A stretch of 64,000 nt of DNA from Bradyrhizobium iriomotense. Its GTDB lineage: Bacteria; Pseudomonadota; Alphaproteobacteria; Rhizobiales; Xanthobacteraceae. Position numbers and translations under genes: made by a program. The stretch lies in assembly GCF_030160715.1 (NCBI RefSeq), contig NZ_BSOW01000002.1, positions 1 to 64,000 of the forward strand. Reading direction: 5' to 3'. This document shows positions 59,945-64,000 of this stretch, in pieces (the stretch's first letter is position 1; the number at the start of each line of letters is the position of its first letter). The notes below the pieces were generated by a model, which ran no database searches, had not been told where the DNA came from, and worked only from the letters and a program-made list of their open reading frames with translations.

Positions 59945-60718
59945 TCAGCGCTCCACGAAGGCCTTTTCGATGACAAAATGGCCGGGCTCGCTGCCGGAGC
60001 CCTCGGTGAAGCCACGGCCTTCGAACATGCCGCGGAGCTCTTCGAGCATCGCAGGGCTGCCGCACATCATGATGCGGTCGGTTGCGATGTCGAGCGGAGC
60101 CTGGCCGATGTCGTTGAAGAGCTGCTCGGAGTTGATGAGGTCGGTGATGCGGCCGCGGTTCTTGAACGGCTCGCGGGTCACGGTCGGATAATAGACGAGC
60201 TTCTCGGAGAGCATCGGCCCGAACAACTCGTCATCGCGCAAGTTGGCGACGAGCTGCTCGCCATAGGCGAGCTCGGAGACCTGGCGGCAGCCGTGAACCA
60301 GCACGATGGTCTCGAACCGGTCATAGACGTCGGGGTCCTTGATCAGGCTCGCAAACGGCGCAAGGCCGGTGCCGGTCGACAGCAGGAGAAGCCGCTTGCC
60401 GGGAATGAGGTTGTCGGCCACGAGCGTGCCGGTCGCCTTGCGGCCGACCAGGATGGTATCGCCTTCCTTGATCCTCTGGAGGCGCGAGGTGAGAGGGCCG
60501 TCCTGAACCTTGATCGAGAAGAACTCGAGCTCTTCCTCGTGATTGGCGCTCGCCATGCTGTAGGCGCGCAGCAACGGGCGGCCGTCCACTTCGAGGCCGA
60601 TCATCGCGAACTGGCCGTTCTGGAACCGGAAGCCGGTGTCGCGGGTGGCGCGGAAGCTGAACAGGGTATCGGTCCAGTGCTGGACGGAAAGGACCTTCTC
60701 TCGATAAAACGCGCTCAT
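59945..60718 (-). CDS. fpr: Ferredoxin-NADP+ reductase
   Basis: The 257-residue product starts MSAFYREKVL. The FAD motif is RAYSMAS. The NADP-binding motif is STGTGLAPFASLI. HGCR and MMCGSPAML follow in the usual order, and it ends EKAFVER, as in bacterial FprA-type enzymes. It exchanges electrons between NADPH and ferredoxin or flavodoxin. The gene stands alone. Confidence 0.95.
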   Translation of the reverse strand: MSAFYREKVLSVQHWTDTLFSFRATRDTGFRFQNGQFAMIGLEVDGRPLLRAYSMASANHEEELEFFSIKVQDGPLTSRLQRIKEGDTILVGRKATGTLVADNLIPGKRLLLLSTGTGLAPFASLIKDPDVYDRFETIVLVHGCRQVSELAYGEQLVANLRDDELFGPMLSEKLVYYPTVTREPFKNRGRITDLINSEQLFNDIGQAPLDIATDRIMMCGSPAMLEELRGMFEGRGFTEGSGSEPGHFVIEKAFVER

Positions 60719-61084
60719 GTGTTTCGATATTCCGAATTAATACGGTTTTGAACCAAAGCGTTGCCCGGCCCCTTCAACGTGGGGCGAACACCACTGTCAT
60801 GGCGGATGATTTCGCGGGTGTGATGTACGCCATTGAGGTCAATAATCAACCTCGTTTGCGCAGCAATTGATGCCGATCAAACCGGCGTTTCCCGTTGATT
60901 TGTCAGGAAAATTAACGATTTTCTCTTTTCAGGCCGCATTGCAGCAATTTCTTTGCCCGAACGGCCTGCCGCGCAGCACTTAATTTCCATTTCGCTCGCG
61001 AGAAATTCATTAAGAATAGCTCTGCTTTTCGCCATGGCAGACCACCGATTCCGGCATGAAGCGACCTTTTGGCGGGATAAGCAT
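60719..61084. other. Intergenic region between fpr and the ATP-grasp gene
   Basis: No separate gene is seen. AT-rich patches near 60,840-60,930 are likely promoter DNA for the divergent genes. In-frame ATGs at 60,953 and 61,034 could extend the ATP-grasp gene upstream into this region. Confidence 0.4.
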
Positions 61085-62011
61085 ATGCCAAGCAATGAAC
61101 GGATATTCGTCCAGGCGATACGGAGCTACTGCGCGCGGCATGGCATCGTCATCGACGTGCGCGCGGCCGGCTGGCTGATCGTAATGGACCGGGGCGAAAC
61201 CCGTCGTTTCGCCTTCGGCTACGACATCGGCCTCAACAGCGCGATGGCGCATCGCCTCGCCAACGACAAATCGGCCGCATCAGAAGTGCTCGCGCTCGCT
61301 GGCGTGCCCTGTATTGCCCATCACCTCTTCCTCAATCCGAAGCTCGGTGAGCACGTCGCCGGACCGCACTGGTGGGAGGCGATGGTTCGGCTGCTGATAC
61401 AGAACCCGCAAGGGCTCGTGGTGAAGCCCAACGAGGGCACGGCCGGCCGCTCCGTGATCAAGGTGACCAGCAGCGCCGAGCTCGAACGCGCCGTGAGCGA
61501 GATTTTCGCGATGAGCCTTGGCCTCGTGATCGCGCCCTATGTCGAGATCGAGGACGAGATCCGGGTCATTCTCCTCGATGAGACGCCGATGGTGGTCTAC
61601 GGCAAGGAGCGTCCGTCGGTCACCGGCGACGGCGTGCAGACGCTGCGCGAGCTGGCGCGTGCGATGCCGAAGGTGAAGCTCGACGAACTCGACGCGCGCG
61701 AACTGGACGTGGTCGTGCCGAAGGGCGAGCGGCGTGTCCTCACCTGGCGCCACAATCTCGATGCCGGCGCAAAGCCCGTCCTGATCGCGGCCGGCGAGGT
61801 CCGCGCCGCCTGCACCAAGCTCGCCATCGACGCCGCCAGCGCCATCGGCGTGACCTTCGCATCCATCGACCTCGTCCGCGTCGATGGTGCGTGGAAAGTG
61901 CTGGAGATCAATTCCGGCGTGATGATGGAGGCACTGGGAAAGCTCTATCCGGATCTCGTGCAGACGATCTACGACGCGGCGCTGGGTCGGGTGTTTGGCG
62001 GGGAACGCTGA
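61085..62011 (+). CDS. ATP-grasp ligase-like protein (RimK/cyanophycin-synthetase-like)
   Basis: The 308-residue product is read from MPSNERIFVQ at 61085; starts at 61034 and 60953 are open. The ATP-grasp core has GLVVKPNEGTAGRSVIKV (phosphate loop), VIAPYVEIEDEIRVILLD and the metal-binding ASIDLVRVDGAWKVLEINSG. The N-terminal domain is short. The family joins an amino acid or peptide to a carboxylate. Substrates are unknown. The protein resembles the ATP-grasp half of cyanophycin synthetase and glutathione-synthase-like enzymes but stands alone. Confidence 0.88.
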   Translation: MPSNERIFVQAIRSYCARHGIVIDVRAAGWLIVMDRGETRRFAFGYDIGLNSAMAHRLANDKSAASEVLALAGVPCIAHHLFLNPKLGEHVAGPHWWEAMVRLLIQNPQGLVVKPNEGTAGRSVIKVTSSAELERAVSEIFAMSLGLVIAPYVEIEDEIRVILLDETPMVVYGKERPSVTGDGVQTLRELARAMPKVKLDELDARELDVVVPKGERRVLTWRHNLDAGAKPVLIAAGEVRAACTKLAIDAASAIGVTFASIDLVRVDGAWKVLEINSGVMMEALGKLYPDLVQTIYDAALGRVFGGER

Positions 62012-62122
62012 ACGCGATGTCGATTGAACATACACCGCAGCGAACTCGCGGCACCCTCTCCCACAAGGGGAGAAGGGACCGCAGCGGACATCACGACCCG
62101 ATTAATCCAGGGCAAACAACCG

Positions 62123-63037
62123 CTAGTTATTCGCGCCGGGCGAATCGTCCATCGCCTTGAAGGCTTCCTCGAGTTGCAGCGAGATCGGCACGTTGAGCCG
62201 TTCGCCGGTCGGCAGCCGCGACACGAACCATTTGTTGTAGAGCGGGACGAGATCGTGGCCGGAGCCGAGCTTGCGGAAGGTGCGGTCGACGACCGCCGAG
62301 AGTTGCGGCTCGCCCTTGCGGAACATGATGCCGTAGGGGTCGTAGGACAAATAGTCGCCGGTGACGCGGAACTTGTCCTGCGCCTTGTGGCGCACGATCA
62401 GGCCATAGAGCAGGATATCATCGGTCGCGAACGCATCGGCCTTGCCGTCGGCGAGCATCTGGAACGACTGCTCGTGATCGGGCGAGGCGATAATGTTGAG
62501 GCCGAGCGAGAACTTCTTGTCGACCGCATGCATCGCCTGCTCGTTGGTGGTGCCCTTGGTCACCACCACCGTCTTGCCCTTGAGGTCGGTGACACCGGAC
62601 ACGGTGGACGCCTTCGGCACCATCAGCTTGGTGCCGGCAACGAACATCAATGGCGAGAACGCGACGCGTTTGGCGCGCTCGGCATTGGCCGTGGTCGAGC
62701 CGCATTCCAGATCGATCTTGTTCTGAAGCACGGCGTCGATACGGTCATCCGAGGTGACCTTGACGTAGTCGATCCGCAGGTTGGGATCGTCGACCTCGAT
62801 GCCGATCTCCTCGACGATGGCCTCGCACAGCTCGAGGCTGTAGCCGATCGGCCGGTTCGCCTGATCGAGGAAGGAGAACGGCGGCGAGCTTTCGCGATAG
62901 CCGAGCCGCACGACATGCGCGCTCTTGATCGCTGATAGCGTCGGGCTCAGCCCTTCGCTTCCCGTTTGTGCGGAAGCACCCGTTGCTAGCGCGCACGCCA
63001 GCAACAGGCCGCAAGATATCGCCGATGTCAGGCGCAT
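62123..63037 (-). CDS. Amino-acid ABC importer binding protein (glutamate/aspartate type)
   Basis: The 304-residue product has a signal peptide to about residue 23 (GASAQ). It is a type-II binding protein of the GltI group, with VRLGYRESSPPFSFLD at the N-terminus, IDLECGSTTANAERAK and DAFATDDILL. The family binds Glu or Asp in the periplasm. No permease or ATPase is adjacent. It follows the dicarboxylate symporter by 12 bases and may be cotranscribed with it. Confidence 0.9.
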   Translation of the reverse strand: MRLTSAISCGLLLACALATGASAQTGSEGLSPTLSAIKSAHVVRLGYRESSPPFSFLDQANRPIGYSLELCEAIVEEIGIEVDDPNLRIDYVKVTSDDRIDAVLQNKIDLECGSTTANAERAKRVAFSPLMFVAGTKLMVPKASTVSGVTDLKGKTVVVTKGTTNEQAMHAVDKKFSLGLNIIASPDHEQSFQMLADGKADAFATDDILLYGLIVRHKAQDKFRVTGDYLSYDPYGIMFRKGEPQLSAVVDRTFRKLGSGHDLVPLYNKWFVSRLPTGERLNVPISLQLEEAFKAMDDSPGANN

Positions 63038-63049
63038 GACGCGCTCCCG

Positions 63050-64000
63050 TCAGTGGCCGGCCATCGCGGGCACTTCGCCCGGCACCATGTCCGGCGGCAC
63101 GACATCGCCCGGTCCGAGCGCATGCTCGGGGCCGAGCTCGCCTTCCCACTTCGCGACGACCGAGGTCGCCAGCGTATTGCCGATCACGTTGGTCGCGCTG
63201 CGCCCCATGTCGAGGAAGGTGTCGATGCCCATGATCATCAACAGGCCGGCTTCCGGAATGTTGAACTGCGCAAGCGTCGAGGCGATCACGACGAGGGAGG
63301 CGCGCGGCACGCCGGCGACGCCCTTGGAGGTGATCATCAGGGTTGCGAGCATCGCGAGCTGGGTGCCGAGCGGCATGTCGATGTGGTAGGTCTGCGCGAT
63401 GAAGATGCTCGCGAAGGTGCAGTACATCATCGTGCCGTCGAGATTGAAGGAATAGCCGAGCGGCAGCACGAAGCTCGAGATCCGCGACGAGGCGCCGAAG
63501 CGGTTGAGGCCCTCCAGCGTCTTCGGATACGCCGCTTCCGAGCTCGCGGTGGAGAACGCGATCATCAGCGGCTCGCGGATCAGCTTCAACAGATGGCTGT
63601 ATCTCGGCCCGATCACGACAAAGCCGACGATCACCAGGATGCCCCACAGGATCAGCAGCGAGAGATAGAAGCCGCCCATGAAGACGATGAGCTTCCACAG
63701 CACCAGGAGGCCGTTTTTGGCAACGGTTGCGGTGATCGCGGCCCAGACGGCGAGCGGCGCGAACAGCATCACATAGCTCGTCACCTTGAGCATGATGTGG
63801 CCGAGATCGTCGATCAGCCCGAGAATCGGCTTCGAGCGCTCGGGCATCGCGCCCATCGCCACCGAGAAGAACACGGCGAAGATCACGATCTGCAAGATCT
63901 CGTTCTGCGCCATCGCATCCGCGATCGAGGTCGGGATCAGATGGGTGAGGAACTTCTCGATCGAGAAGGCGGAGACCGGCAGGCCCGTTGACTGCGCCTT
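63050..64000 (-). CDS. dctA: C4-dicarboxylate/proton symporter, N-terminus outside the window
   Basis: The open frame continues to the window edge; the internal ATG at 63913 is not the true start because FSIEKFLTHLIPTSIADAM precedes it in frame. Family motifs are seen: NEILQIVIFAVFFSVAMGAM, TASSEAAYPKTLEGL, FVLPLGYSFNLDGTMMYCTFA and NVIGNTLATSVVAKWEGEL. DctA takes up succinate, fumarate and malate. It ends GEVPAMAGH. About a third of the protein is missing. Confidence 0.92.
   Translation of the reverse strand, partial: KAQSTGLPVSAFSIEKFLTHLIPTSIADAMAQNEILQIVIFAVFFSVAMGAMPERSKPILGLIDDLGHIMLKVTSYVMLFAPLAVWAAITATVAKNGLLVLWKLIVFMGGFYLSLLILWGILVIVGFVVIGPRYSHLLKLIREPLMIAFSTASSEAAYPKTLEGLNRFGASSRISSFVLPLGYSFNLDGTMMYCTFASIFIAQTYHIDMPLGTQLAMLATLMITSKGVAGVPRASLVVIASTLAQFNIPEAGLLMIMGIDTFLDMGRSATNVIGNTLATSVVAKWEGELGPEHALGPGDVVPPDMVPGEVPAMAGH

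Overview
The window reads as the chromosome of an alphaproteobacterium close to Bradyrhizobium or Rhodopseudomonas. This rests on uniformly high GC, a complete hydrogenase and hyp cluster, a DUF3422 protein, Tad-type pilus genes, an AprI/Inh-family protein, many short overlapping ATGA gene junctions, and a palindromic intergenic repeat starting GAGCATGATCCGGAAAAGTG that I associate with this group. The genus is inferred from gene content; no rRNA or other marker is present.

Positions 1-7,116 are an accessory block: the N-terminus of a tyrosine recombinase, a palindrome at the edge of its element, a methylase-helicase of the strawberry-notch type cut off at that palindrome, a small orphan gene, a ParB-like protein and a frameshifted DUF932 gene. 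Positions 7,380-25,704 form the core of the window. On the minus strand, behind a good sigma-54 promoter at 23,079-23,094, lie the small and large subunits of a [NiFe] hydrogenase of the actinobacterial high-affinity type (group 1h). They are followed by two paralogous small cysteine proteins, a maturation protease, a 103-residue protein, a TPR protein, two small membrane proteins, a NifU-Rieske fusion, an NHL protein, hypF, hypC, a SIS-domain isomerase, hypD, hypE, hypA, hypB and a nickel transporter. All point the same way, mostly with overlapping ends. An NtrC-family activator with a degenerate receiver domain lies just upstream and is the likely regulator. The group is known for oxidising trace hydrogen in air to feed respiration, so the cluster holds the enzyme, its maturation, its nickel supply, likely electron carriers and its control.

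Positions 25,905-31,795 hold a PAS-GGDEF-EAL protein, a TonB-dependent receptor and a divergent DUF3422 gene with a perfect palindrome between them. Positions 31,800-38,000 are a second accessory region. Two fragments of a radC 3' end flank a compact three-gene minus-strand operon (33,443-37,489) of unknown function, in which the last gene resembles a PD-(D/E)XK nuclease. This is the best candidate for an undescribed system.

From 38,000 to the end the content is housekeeping and transport: an inositol-phosphatase-like gene divergent from an ABC importer; a 499-bp unit with 105-bp inverted repeats; several small secreted proteins; a hydroxyacid dehydrogenase followed by an NMT1/THI5-type importer and a divergent creatininase-family gene; a double-barrel outer-membrane protein behind an iron-box-like site; three TadE/TadG-type genes; a CorC/HlyC-type protein; a glutamate-synthase-like protein; ferredoxin-NADP reductase; an ATP-grasp protein; an amino-acid-binding protein; and a dicarboxylate symporter cut by the window edge. 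No rRNA, tRNA or CRISPR array was found.
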